Source: Diospyros lotus
Taxonomy: Eukaryota; Streptophyta; Magnoliopsida; Ericales; Ebenaceae
Assembly (NCBI RefSeq): GCF_014633365.1
Contig: NC_068350.1
Location: forward strand, 7,665,922-7,729,921
DNA length: 64,000 nucleotides
Direction of reading: 5' to 3'
Shown here: one piece after another, positions 10,650 through 22,900 of the stretch
Layout of the letters: each line of letters begins with the position of its first letter
Numbering within the stretch: position 1 is the stretch's first letter
Made by a program: the position numbers and the translations under genes
Notes under the pieces: generated by a model
What the model was told of the DNA's origin: nothing
Databases searched by the model: none
What the model saw: only the letters and a program-made list of their open reading frames with translations

Positions 10650-11689
10650 AACATAAAAACAAAAGATCCGATCCGAACCGAACCGAACCCCTCCTTACTG
10701 CAGATCTCCAATACATATAACTGTCGTAATCTAAAGTCTTCTAGATAAATTATTACGCTTATGCTTCTCATTAAATTAAATTATTATGTATATTTCTTAT
10801 TCCTTTATTATAATCTCTCGTCGCTCATCAAAATATTTCATGTAACATAAATAAACATATTATAAGCTTATCCTCTTTGTTGTGATAGGCTTACACGTCC
10901 CTTTTATGTGCCCAATATACTTACACATTTATAAATATTATTTAATGAAACTTTATGCTTTTAAATATTATTATAACTTGATATGATAGTCAAGTACTTT
11001 TATCAATTACTAATTATTTTCTTTCTTGAAACTTCTTATGTCTTTACTTATTCGTCTCCTTTATGTTTTTTAGGTCTTTATTATTAATGTTAACAAGCAT
11101 TCCACACAAGGGAAGGATTCAACATAAATAAATAATCTCAAATGCTACATTTTTTAGTTTAATTAGATGGATTATATGGTTTAACAACAAAAACATAGAC
11201 GATCGGATCTAAATATTCTTTTAGTGTAAGAAAACTAAAATAGTTGATTATGCCGCATGAATGAGAAGAGGAAAAATAATATGTAAATGTAGAATTGGAG
11301 AATGATTATCCTATCTAAACTTAAAAATACTATTGTTTTTATTTATTAAACTTTTGTTTACGGTATTAAAAATTATTTATTTAAATTCATATATCTTATA
11401 GAAAAAAATTTGTGAAGTTTAAGAATGAATCAAGCTTCTAGTGTTTCATTTTTAACGCACTCTTTATTTTATTATATGTTGTATTATAAATAATTTATTT
11501 TTTTATTTTTGTTTTACCTTGGAAACTGTGTTTACCCTAATCATATTATCTATTTCACTATTTATTTGTCTATATATTTCATTTGTTTATTAATAAAATT
11601 TAATTTTAAATTATTTTACATTATCAATAACCCAAATATGTTAAATCAACACGTGCAAGTTGCAAAAGTTAATCATGTCTCAAACAAAA
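10650..11689. other. AT-rich intergenic region upstream of the seven-TM gene
   Basis: This holds the 5' flank of the minus-strand gene. A GC-richer patch at 10670-10700 (CCGATCCGAACCGAACCGAA) lies close to the probable promoter. Farther right the DNA is very AT-rich and I see no coding frame. Confidence 0.5.
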
Positions 11690-11765
11690 AATTTGTTTTT
11701 AACCATTTTTATAAAAAATATATATTTTTAGTCACTCAAACAAATTAATTGCACTTTATAGCCAA
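11670..11765. repeat. Left arm of a long-range inverted repeat
   Basis: This arm contains TCACTCAAACAAATTAATTG and CACTTTATAGCC. The reverse complement occurs at about 15055-15150 (TCACTCAAACAAATTAATTA in complement, then CACTATATA). Identity is roughly three quarters over about 95 bp by eye. The two arms enclose 3.3 kb with a solo LTR, so they may be terminal inverted repeats of a DNA transposon that later received the LTR element. Confidence 0.55.
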
Positions 11766-12144
11766 TTTACTAATTTTAACACGGCTAATTAATTTTACAA
11801 ATTTGTCATTTTATTCAAGTTTTGATTATGCCACATTATTAGTTTAAATACTGTCGACGTTTAGAATTGGTCAACTATGATTTGTCAGGTCGTATTGATA
11901 GAATGATCACGAACATGAGGGGAAGAAAACGATAGTACAATCAACAATCTATACGTGAGAGTTTTTACATGGTTCGGCCATAATGATGCCTAATCCACGA
12001 CTGCTTTCCGATAATTTTGGTAAAGTAACAATATGCATTTTTTAATTTATGTACAATTGTTTTTGACCCCTTTTTTATAGAATAGGGTATTTACAATTTA
12101 CACGAAGTTCAAAGCCGTGGGGCCATATCGTGAGTGACAATGTA

Positions 12145-14696
12145 TGTAATACCCCATGTTTGTATGAGCTTGCCACGTAATTTCAATGAGTTTAGAATAT
12201 CAAAAAATTGGTTTTATAGCAGTTATCAGTACCGAATCAACTATAGGGAGTGCCTCGGAGTGAAATTGTTTAAAGAAAATGATATGGTCTCGAAGAGCGT
12301 TCCGAGATAAGATTTATGGTATTGAAAGAAATCGAATCAATAACAGTTTTCGGTACAATTAAAATACAATTGTCATTTAGGCTGTAAAATCGAATTGTCA
12401 TAGGGGACTCCCGAAAAATCAACGGAACCCTAGGAGGGCTCCAATTTTGCGTAATGAGCAACCCTTCAATGATTTCAAGATGAAACGATAGCCCGATAAA
12501 GATGTTGGGGCGAAATCGTCTTTGTCGAGTAAATCTTAGGTTATTAATTTTGCGTTTTCGGTATTGAAATGCAATTTAATTCAGTGTTTGAGAGTATAAT
12601 TGAAATTTTGGAGTTGCCCAAGTGATATAAGATGAAAATCAAAATTTAATGGTGTAATTTTCTATAAATATTAATGTAATATATAGAGTAAATATATATA
12701 TAAATGTGGCACATATGTGCGGCCATTTATGGCCTTGTCCTGCATATCTTCACCCTCATACCCTGCAACTCCAGATCAACCACGTTCTGCAAGATTTGTG
12801 AGTGTTTCTCATGCAATGAGGTATGGCCTCAGTGAGGAGAGAGAGCAATTGAACGCTTATAAATAGAGAGGAGGGTTGAGAAGCAAAGGGCAAGCCAATG
12901 GCCGAGTGAAGCTTGGAGCAATGGCAGAATCGGCTGAGGCAACGAGCAACCAACCGAAGGTCGAGGGAGAGCTGGGAAGTGAGCAAGAGGTGGACGGAAG
13001 CTGCCGAAGCTAACCACAAGCTGCGGTCCCTGGCAGCTCGAGCGCGAGCTCCAGCAACAGAGCAGCAGCGATGAAGGCGCGGTGATGGCTGCAAACGTGC
13101 TGTGTCGGCACAGAGGCTGTCGGAGGCCAGAGAGGCAACAGCCGAAGCTGTCGGAGGTGGCCTGGGATGGCTGATTTTGACCATGGCAGTCATGGCCAGC
13201 GGCAATGGGCAGCGAGCATGGGCGGTTGCGGTGGAGGCTGCCGAGGTTGGGGATGGCGCAGTCGGCGGCGAAGGCTCACGGTGGAGCTAGCAACGGCTCG
13301 CGGCGACAGCGGCTGGGGTGCACTGTGTGTGCGGGAGTTGCAGGTGCGGTGCAGAGGAAGAAGAAGGATAAGAGAGGAAGAAGAGAAAGAAAAAGAGAAA
13401 ATAAAGAAAAAGAAAATAAAATAAAATAAAATAAAAAGAAGAAAAAATAGGAAAAATTCTCAAAAAAACTCAAGAAATTAGGATTTGGTGATTTACTAAT
13501 ATTCCGGAGATTTTGGGTGAGAAAAATTGTTCAGGCACGCTTTTTGTGGATGTAGCACGCATACCGAGGAAGCCGAAGAAGCTAAGTTAAGATAGGTAAA
13601 ATTTCTTAAAAAATTTCAGAAATTTAGGAATATTATTTTATGAATTGTCGTAGTGAAATATTTGAGAAAATATTTTAGAAATATTTAATCTTTATTTATT
13701 GAGGAAAAATATGAAGAAATAGAGAAAAAATGATAGAAAATGCCATAAATTATGGAAAAATAAGTTTTAATATTTATTTAAATAATTATGGTGATTAGGA
13801 TGTTTTGAGGAATAATTTGAAGTGACTTGTGCAATTTTTTAGGTTGGCACGCAAATTGAGGCGATGCACGCATTTCAAGACAAGTGCGAATATCGAGGTA
13901 GCTTGATAAGCTTGAAGAGGTAAGTGGTATTTCTCAACTGAATTTAGTTTTATGAAAAATGCTTGGTTTGTAAGTGATTTATATTTCTCGAAAATATTTT
14001 CATCATATTGACATACTCTGATATGTACCCATCACGTAGACTGCATACATGACATGACTATGAAATGCATAAATACACGTTGATATTATTGATCACTCGC
14101 ATTGAGGCCATAGGGAGTACGAACTGGCACTGCTGCTTTATCAAGGGTGCACCCATACACCCCGGCTTCGAAAGAGGTGGTGGCAAAAATGGTAGGTAGC
14201 ATGAGGGGTGTAATTGACACCTACGAGGAAAGACATTACATACACACATGATATAACATTATGTACCCTTACTTAGATGGTTCATCATCTAACTTAGGTT
14301 TTGCCCCTGAAATATTCAAACGTTCCAAATGGAGATGGTAGCAGATCAGAGGATAAATGATGCATGAAATGGCACTTAGCAGAGTGCATAAAGAATGAAA
14401 TGTATGTTATGTAGTCCATGTATTTAAGTTCTGATACTTTGAATTCTGAACGTTTTGAGAAATGTTAATGTATATTCTTATGGTTAATAAAGATATAAGA
14501 TTTGATTTATGATCAATGTTAAAATATCAGGTTTCGATCATTGCTTTCGCATTTGATGTGTATAGTGATTCTCTTTCGAGATTAATGTATGAGAATTCTG
14601 GAACATATTCGAGGAATTATATGATTTAGCTTTAAGTTTGAAGAAAAAAATTTATTGTCCCAAGTTTATAATGCGCTCGGGAAACGGGGCGTTACA
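12145..14696. mobile_element. Solo LTR of a large-LTR gypsy-like element (2552 bp)
   Basis: The element starts TGTAATACCCCATGTTTG and ends AACGGGGCGTTACA, giving the terminal pair TGTAA/TTACA. ATGTA flanks it at 12140-12144 and 14697-14701. No second LTR, primer site or pol genes are present, so it is best read as a solo LTR. Very long LTRs with this start and end are typical of some plant Ty3/gypsy lineages (for example Tekay/Del), but the lineage is an inference. It contains a TATA box at 12858 followed by a GC-rich block (about 12880-13350) that creates several spurious open frames. Confidence 0.88.
12858..12865 (+). promoter_or_regulatory. TATA box within the solo LTR
   Basis: TATAAATA is followed by AGAGAGGAGGG, a likely transcription start region. 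The GC-rich sequence downstream would be the R/U5 part of the LTR, which implies a plus-strand element. The call rests on sequence and position only. Confidence 0.5.
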
Positions 14697-15054
14697 ATGT
14701 ATGCTTATCATCTCCATAAAATTAGGAGAAAAAGTTTCACACCATCTGGGACTTGGTTTATCATGGATAAAACAGATGGACATAATTTCCAATTATCTTG
14801 CTCTTTGGTCTATTTTGCGAGCTGATCAAGTCGATCAGCGAGCTAGAGGCATTGCTGAGAGCTCGCTTACTGTTATGGTCGAAGCTCGGGCTTCAGCAAT
14901 AGTGTGATCTTGCTGAGATGTTTTCGGCCTTAGCTCAATTGGGCTTCGAGAGGTTGACCTCAATCATTAGACTATTCCTAGTCCAAAACAGTCCAGTCAA
15001 TAACCCAAAACAGTCCAGAAAATGCCTGTAACAGATACTTTCCTTGAAAAAAAA

Positions 15055-15150
15055 TAGATATATAGTGTAATTAATTTGTTTGAGTGATCGAAAATATTTT
15101 TTTTAGGAAAAGGGTTAAAAATACTTGTGTCTATTTGTTTTGGGTCAATG
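15055..15150. repeat. Right arm of the long-range inverted repeat
   Basis: GTGTAATTAATTTGTTTGAG and TGATCGAAAATATTTTTTTT are the reverse-complement counterpart of the arm at 11670-11765. The match continues into GGGTTAAAAATACTTGTGTC, which pairs with the GTTTTTAACC region on the left. Confidence 0.55.
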
Positions 15151-15469
15151 ATGAAAATTAATTAACACTCAAATTAATTCAAATTAAACACAAAAATAAT
15201 ACACCAATAACTCAAATATGCTAAAGAAACACACGAATAAGAAAAAAACATAAACGCAACTAAAATCGAAAACTTAGCCATCCAATTGTTATCGTGATCG
15301 ATCAACTAGAGTTATCCAACAACTAAAAAAGAAATTAAAAAACACAATTGTAGAGATTAAAATTATATCGTGTCTGTTCGTTTTCTCTAACCCTAGATAA
15401 TGATAACTTGTAGAAGGTCTTCTTTGGTCATGGGTGATGATAATGCTTCTTCGTGATGAATCTTCATAA

Positions 15470-15560
15470 TTTGACGGTGATAATAATGATGGCTCTTTTT
15501 TTTACAATGATCATTACTCGGTGATAACAATGATGACTCTTTTTTTTACAATGCTCATTA
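15470..15560. repeat. Tandem duplication of about 57 bp
   Basis: GGTGATAATAATGATGGCTC followed by TTTTTTTTACAATGATCATTA is repeated as GGTGATAACAATGATGACTC followed by TTTTTTTTACAATGCTCATTA. The second copy abuts the MITE target site at 15560-15567. Confidence 0.8.
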
Positions 15561-15567
15561 TTAGAAA

Positions 15568-15823
15568 CAGGGGCGGAGCCAGCATAGGCCCAGTGCAGGC
15601 CATGGCCCTCACTGGGCCTTTGCCCTCCATTAATTTGGCCCACACTGGGCCTTGGCCCTCTATTAACCTTGGCCCTCACTGGACCTTGGCCCTCCATTAA
15701 TGATGAGAAAATTTTGATTGGCTTTGTGGTTTATACTAATTTTTAATATATTTATATAATTTATTATTTTTTTCTTTAAATAAATTTTGCCCTCACTGAA
15801 AATATCTTTTGGCTCCGCCCCTG
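15568..15823. mobile_element. hAT-type MITE (256 bp) with 8-bp target duplication ATTAGAAA
   Basis: The ends are CAGGGGCGGAGCCA and, in complement at the right, CAGGGGCGGAGCCA. ATTAGAAA stands at 15560-15567 and at 15824-15831, the 8-bp duplication expected of hAT elements. Inside are three degenerate copies of a unit around CCCTCACTGGGCCTTTGCCC and CCTCCATTAAT (15605-15700). It has no coding capacity and must be moved by a transposase elsewhere. Confidence 0.93.
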
Positions 15824-15831
15824 ATTAGAAA

Positions 15832-16440
15832 GGATGAGGAATGATGCTGAGAACTCCAAGTTGGTAAAAAAAGACAAGAATTTCCATATTTGCTATTTAA
15901 ATGACAAATGAGAAATAAAGTGGTAAGCAGTGTCGGAGTAGGTCGCGATTGTCACCCTCACTTAAAAATTTGATTAGGCGAGGGTTTTGATGAAGTGGTG
16001 GACAGAGGCTCATGGGAACTCCTCTTGATTAAGAATTATGCGCTTGACTAGCATATGATAGCTGAGTTGAGTAATCACCTCGCTGACCAAATATGAGAAA
16101 TGTGAACCACGAGGATACATTTCGTATTTCCCCAGAACGGACGCTGTGTTCGTCCGAATTACCAATAAAACCCCTTCTCCCAGCCGCCATGCCTCAATCG
16201 CGCGGTAATTCTGCAATTCCAGCTAAAGGCCAAGGGCAAGTCCGTAATTATAGCGGCCCCCAGTCCAGAGGCTTACCTATTTATTGCCGGAGGATCCAAA
16301 ACACCAACCAAACCAAACACACAACACATTCAGGCATGTGATAGAGGATCTGACACGCCACGCCCAAAGAGGAAAATCCGCGAAGTTTTCGAGAGACCAC
16401 GCGTCGGAGAGAGGGAAGAGAAATGGGAGGAAGATTTGAA
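15832..16440. promoter_or_regulatory. Upstream region of the PAH gene
   Basis: No gene is seen. The stretch includes the probable promoter and start of the 5' UTR; the GC content rises from about 16100. The transcription start cannot be fixed from the sequence. A CT-rich stretch (CTCTCTTCAGCTG) near 16525 fits a plant 5' leader. Confidence 0.4.
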
Positions 16441-16591
16441 TAAGTTTCTTCGTCTTCCCCTTGTGACGGTTTCACGTTCCGAAGAGGAAGTAGAGACGGA
16501 CAGGGATTCAGACACCCTGTTCTCTCTCTTCAGCTGTCGTCCTGTCTCTCGTCGTGGAAGCCTTCTTTCGAATTCGCCTGTTCTGGTATCT

Positions 16592-16894
16592 GTAAGTCCC
16601 CGGGGAGTCCAGGAGACCGGGTTTAATTCGAGGTTGACTGCGATTTCAGTTTGGTTCGTGTCTTTTGGTTTCTGTTTAGTCGTTGGCGTGAATTCGTGTA
16701 TTAGGGTTTCGGTGATTTCGGATTTCTTGGTGGATGCAGCAGGTATCGAGAAAAGGAATTCGAGGTATTTGTTTAGTAGAGAATATTTTGTGGTATTTCT
16801 GGGAGCATTTGATTGATCGTCGTAGTTAGATTGTGAAATAAAAATAGGGGTTTTGCGGAAGTTGCTTCTTTTGGGAGGTGAATTTGAATTTTAG
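16592..16894 (+). other. Probable 5'-UTR intron of the PAH gene
   Basis: A good donor (CT|GTAAGTCC) stands at 16592, and an acceptor (GAATTTTAG) ends at 16894, ten bases before the start codon. The stretch is T-rich, as plant introns are. Without a transcript this stays an inference. Confidence 0.5.
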
Positions 16895-16903
16895 GTGGAC
16901 CAA

Positions 16904-19900
16904 ATGAATGTGGTGGGGAAGGTCGGGAGCTTGATATCACAGGGGGTATACTCCGTTGCCACCCCATTTCATCCATTCGGTGGAGCAGTTGACATAATTG
17001 TTGTTCAGCAGCAGGATGGGACATTTCGAAGCACGCCTTGGTATGTGCGGTTTGGCAAGTTTCAGGGTGTTCTCAAAGGGGCGGAAAAGATTGTTCGTGT
17101 AGCTGTTAATGGCGTGGAGGCCAATTTCCACATGTATCTTGACAATTCAGGGGAGGCCTATTTCGTCAGAGAGGTGGTCTCTGGTGAAGGCAGTCATGCA
17201 AATGGAGTTTTGAAGGGTTCTGATGCTTTGGAAGGTTTAGACGAAGATAGTTGTGCTAATGGTAGTGACATTGTCAATTGCGGGAAAGAAAATGTCAGTC
17301 TGAGTGAGCAGGGAGGCCCAAATGATGAGGTTCAGTTGGAAGAAGAACATGTTTCACTGGGAGTCCACCGGCTTGCGAGGACAGAATCTGATAGTGACAG
17401 AAGGTTTTATGAATTTCAAGATGACCATTCTTCACTAGATGGCTCTGTTGATTTATCAGAATATGGGTCCAATTGCTATGAGAGTTTGGATGGGGTTGAA
17501 CATTATGTGGAATCGGACAATTTGAATTCAGGAGTGGTTTTGGTGAGCGTAGATGGTCACGTACTGACAGCACCCATCTCCTCATCAGAAACGAATGCTG
17601 ATGATCTGCAATTAAGCATACCACAGTTTTGTCTGGGCCCAGGTCAGGGGACTGAGTTTTGTGAGGAGAATGCGGGCTTTAGCACAGGTGAGGGGACTTG
17701 GGCTACTGACTATTTCAGTGATTTGAGTGCATCTGCACCTGGAGTTCCATTTGAAAATAGTTGCAGTGTAAATGAATCTAGTAATGCATTTGGCCACAAG
17801 CTGGAAGTTTGTGAAGGAGATAGAGAGCATATTTCTGAAGTTCAAGGAAATGAAAATATTGAAGGAGGACAGCAAGAGAGTTGCGCTGATGGTAATCTGA
17901 AAGCTGCATCAGTTGGTGCAAGGAAGGAAGATATTTTCAAGAGCTGTATAGAATTGACAGCATTGGCCGTGCAGGATGGAAATGCCAACCAACAAGATGT
18001 TGACTCCAGATTGGAGACTCTTGAAATTGCAGATGATTCACAAGACATGTCCCCTTGTTGTCGACCTGCCAATGAAACTGAAGATGGAGATGCCGGCAAA
18101 TCAAAGGATGGTGAAGGCCCAAGTCCTAATTCTAGTCTTCCTGCCATGGTAGCACCTACAGATTTAGAAGTCCAGGTTGAATGTGCGGAGGAAAAAGCAA
18201 GTACGGGTCATAAGAGTGCTGAGAACATCTGTGCTCAGTCTGCTAGTAACAATGAAGATCTAGAGGAACACGTCAATGACGCACCAAAACTTGAAGGAGT
18301 ACATTGTAGCCCACAAGGTTCTCCACCTGACAATGAATCTAATAAAGGTGGCATTGTGGAACATCACCCAGCAGCTTCAGGTTATGTTATCAACACTGAT
18401 TCAAGTAAGGCTCCCAACTGGCTTGAATTGTATTTATGGACTCCTTGTTTCTTGGTTCAAGAAATAATATTTGTATTTCATCTCATTTGCAGGGCTTCAG
18501 ATCTCTCTTTGTGGGAAATTGCTTCATGCTGGTATGGGTTCGAATGCTGCTGCTGAAGTATTTGATGCACATCGCATATCTGAGGAGGCATTCAAACATT
18601 CTGCAGCATCAATCATCAAGAACGAAAACTTAGTCATTAGATATCAAGATAGGTACTTGCCATGGGATAAAGCTGCTCATATTGTACTTGGAGTGGCTGC
18701 GTACGGTTTAGATTTACCTGTTGATCCCAAGGATGCAATTGCTGTGGAACAAGATAAGACACCAAAAGCAAGTGATGATGGTTCTGGAATCACTGACACC
18801 CCTACCGGGCGCAGATGGAGACTCTGGCCCATTCCGTTTCGAAAGGTTAAAATTCTCGAGCACAACAGCAGTAATGTGTCTAGTGACGAGGTGTTCCTTG
18901 ATACTGAATCTTACTCACCGAACCAACATGTTGAACTGAGTCCATTATCAACTGGTGGCTATGAAACCCCTCGCAAACAACTTATTAGGACTAATGTCCC
19001 TGATACGGAGCAAATTGCATCTCTGAACCTGAAAGAAGGACAAAATATGGTTACTTTTAGTTTTTCTACCAGAGTCCTAGGAATGCAAAAGGTTTGTCAT
19101 TCATTTCATTAACGTACACAATTTGAAAGCAATGATCAGTTTGTTCGGCTTCACTTGACCCTTTTTTTAATTGCTCAGCAACATTCTCTTCCTACAGGTT
19201 GATGCTCATATTTACTTGTGGAAGTGGAATGCAAGAATAGTAATTTCAGATGTTGACGGGACAATTACAAAGTAAGTATAAGCTAAGAGAAGAATGATTT
19301 CTATTTCACCATAATTGGAAATCCATTCCTCCTCTCTTCTTATAGAGGGGGGATACAACAAATTAGGAAATGATTACAAAAAACTAGGAAATAATTTACA
19401 GGATATACATAATATTCCTATTCTAAAGTAGAATCAATTAATAAAAGGGATTTGGGCCATCAATCAATAGATTGGAGCCAATCCCCACTAATCAATGGAT
19501 TGGTCTCCTTTCCATTTCAACACTCTCCTCAAGCTGGCTTGAAGATATCTTCTATGGCAAGATTGCTCACTAGATTTTTAAATTGTTTCTTGTGTAATCC
19601 CTTTGTGAGGACATTAGCAATTTGATCAATTGTTGGAATGTAAGGCATACAGATTACCCTTTTGTCAAGTTTCTCCTTGATAAAATGTTTATCCACCTCT
19701 ACATGCTTCGTTTTGTCATGGGGGATCGGATTTTGAGGAATGGAGATTGCAGCTTTGTTGTCACAATAAACCTTTGTTAGTAAGGAAATGAGAACCTTGA
19801 AGTCCTCTAGTAATCTTTTTATCCACATAACCTCACAAATCCCATGGGCTACTGAACGAAATTCAGCTTCAACACTACTTATGGCTGCTAGGTTCTATTT

Positions 19901-22900
19901 TTTGCTCCCAGAAGTGACAAAATTACTTTCCACGAAGGTGCAATAGCCCGAAGTAGATCTTCTATCTATAACATTACTTGCTCAATTTGCATCGGTATGG
20001 GCCTCTATGTGTAGGTGTCCCCGTTTTTTAAGATCAATCCTTTTCTTGGTGTTCCCTTTAGGTACCTTAGGATTTTATAGGTAGCTTCAAAGTGCTCTGA
20101 ACTTGCCAAATGCATAAATTGACTTACCACACCCAATGCAAAAGCTATACCAAGTCGAGTGTGAGATAAATAAATGAGTCTACCCACAAGTCTTTGATAT
20201 TTCTCTCTATTTACCACATCTTTGGCTTCGACAAGTTGTAGTTTCAAGTTGGATTTATGGAAGTTTTGGTTATCTTGCATCAAAACATTCCTGTTTCATC
20301 AAGTGAATTCGGGACATACTTTTGTTGATTGACAAAAATTCCCTCTTTTGATCTTACAAATTCCATCCCAAGGAAGTACTTTAGAGCCCCCAAATCCTTG
20401 ATCTCAAACTCATGTGCTAGCTTTCTCTTAAGCTCTCCAATTTCTGCACTATGATCACCAGTCATTATTATATCGTCCACATACACGATTAAAATAGCTT
20501 TTTTACCACCTCTAAAGTGCTTTAAGAACATTGTGTGGTCAACTTGACTTTGAATGTAACCATAGCTCTTTACTAGCTTTTCAAACCTTTCAAACCATGC
20601 TCTTGGTGACGACTATTTTAGATCATACAAGGATTTTTTTAATTTGCACACCTTGTTGGTACTGAGGTTTTTCTCAAATTTAGGTGCAAGATCCATGAAC
20701 ACTTTTTCCTCCAAATCTCCATTTAGAAAGGCGTTCTTTACATCATGTTGGTGTAGAGGCCAATTGGAATTCAGTGCTAGAGAGAGAAGTACTTGAATTG
20801 AGTTTATTTTTGCAACTGGAGTGAAGGTCTCTTGATAGTCAATATTGTAAGTTTGGGTGAACCCCTTGGCAACAAGTCTTGCCTTGTACCTCTCTATGCT
20901 CTCATCTACCTTACATTTTACCCATTTACAACCTATAGTTGTCTTGCTTATTGGTAGCTCTACAATCTCCCAGGTCTCATTCTTTTCAAGAGCATTCATC
21001 TCCTATCTTACTGCTAACTTTCAATTTGGATCACTTAGGGCATCTTGAATATTCCTTAGTACATGCATGTTAGAAATATTTGAAAGAAATGCTTTGTGGT
21101 TATTGGACAATTTTGGTATGACAAATATTTGGCAATAGGATGTTTAGTACAAGATCTTACTTCTTTTCTAGTGGCAATGAGGACATCAAGATTAGACAAA
21201 TCAAGTGAGGAAGAATTTAGAGTACGTTTAGAGTTACCCTGAGTGGAAGGAGGACCATCATTCAAAGATTCCAACTATTCAATTGCTAGAGGGATATTCG
21301 GATCAATAGCTTTTTTCTGAGTTTCTCTTATGATAAGCTCTAGTTTCAAATTGCTTTGATCTGTTTGTAGTAATTCTCCCCCTAGTTTCGACTCCATCAT
21401 GCTTGGCACTTGTGATCTAAACACATCTTTTTCTTTGTTATTTTGAACACTAGTTTCCTTGGATTGTTTTTTAGAGTGAAGTGGAGTGTCAATCATGTTT
21501 GGAAGAGGTTCAAGAATTTTTAAAATATTATCTTCTTCTACATTATTCTCTCCTTGAAGATGATTTTTTGGTAAAATAGGGTTGACTCTCCATGAAAGAC
21601 ATATCCATGCTTATGTGAGGTTTCTTGTTAAAGGATTAAAGCACTTGTACCCTTTTTTATTTGGAGCGTAACCAACAGAAACACATTTTTTAGCCATTGG
21701 ATCCAATTTGGATTGAAAAATTTGTGGGATGTAAACAAAGCAAGTGCATCCAAAAATTTTTAAAGGTTACTCAGAGTACAACCGACACATCGGAAAAATA
21801 TTTTTTTAGAGAATTCAAAGGTGTCTCAAAGTTTAAGACCCGAGTTGACATTCTATTGATTAGATAGAAGTAGTTGAAACAACGTATCCCTAGAGGTATT
21901 TTGGGACATTCATAGAAAACATAATAGCCCTAGATACCTTAAGTAAATGTTTATTTTTTTGTTCAGCTATGCCATTCTGCTAGGGAGATTCACGACATGT
22001 TGATTGATGTAAAATACATTTTTCTTTCTAAAATTCCCCTAAGCATTCATTGAAATACTCTGCTCCATTATCAGGCCAAAGAATACAAATTTTTGTTTTA
22101 AATTGGGCTTTGATCATGTAAAAGAAATCTTTGAAAATTCTTGTCACTTTAAATTTCTTGTTAAGCAAGTAAACCCAATATAGTCTAGTATGATCATCGA
22201 TAAAAGTTGCAAACTATTTTTTTCTAAAAAAAATGGTAACCTTTGAGGGTCCCTAAACATCACTATGAATAAAATAAAATGGTTTTGAAGGGTTGTAAGG
22301 TTTTGAAACAAATTTAACATAATGATCTTTAGACAAATTGCAGTTTTCACATTGAAACATAGAACAATTCACTCCTTTAAACAATTTAGGAAACAAGTGT
22401 CTTAAATAAGGAAAATTAGGATGGCCTAGCCTAAGATGCCATTGCATTATTGGATCAGAAATAGAAATTGAACTTTTACCACTCAATCCGCGAGCTTTTT
22501 TATCACCGAAGAAATCCGCATTTAAGTAGTAAAATCCATTTATTTCTCTAGTACTACCAATTGTTTTCCTTGAGTTTTGGACCTGAAATAGGCAATAAAA
22601 ATCAAAGAAGATAATGTGGCAATTAGAATCTTTTGAGAGTTTACTGACTGACAAAAGATTACAAGAAAGTTTAAGAATATGAAGTATTGATATTCAATCA
22701 ATACTTTTAGAAATTTTAGTGAGACCTTTGCCCACAATAGGTGAAAAACTATTGTCTGCTATTCTTATTTTTTCTCTACCAGAACAAGGAATATATGAAT
22801 TGAATAGATTGACAAATTGGTCATATGATCAAATGCCCTTGAATCAATGATCCATGGAGCAGATTTTAAAGAACTTGACAAAGCTAAAGGATTTCTACCT

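Noticed and set aside
12756..13424. Several open frames on both strands in a GC-rich block
   Set aside because: They all lie inside the solo LTR at 12145-14696 and show composition-driven repeats of Ala, Arg and Gly; no domain.
16436..16816. 126-codon plus-strand frame upstream of PAH
   Set aside because: It spans the probable 5' UTR and its intron, has no known domain and would be interrupted by splicing at 16592.
17295..18147. Minus-strand frames of 87-109 codons
   Set aside because: They are antisense to PAH exon 1, whose plus-strand frame is clearly a lipin.
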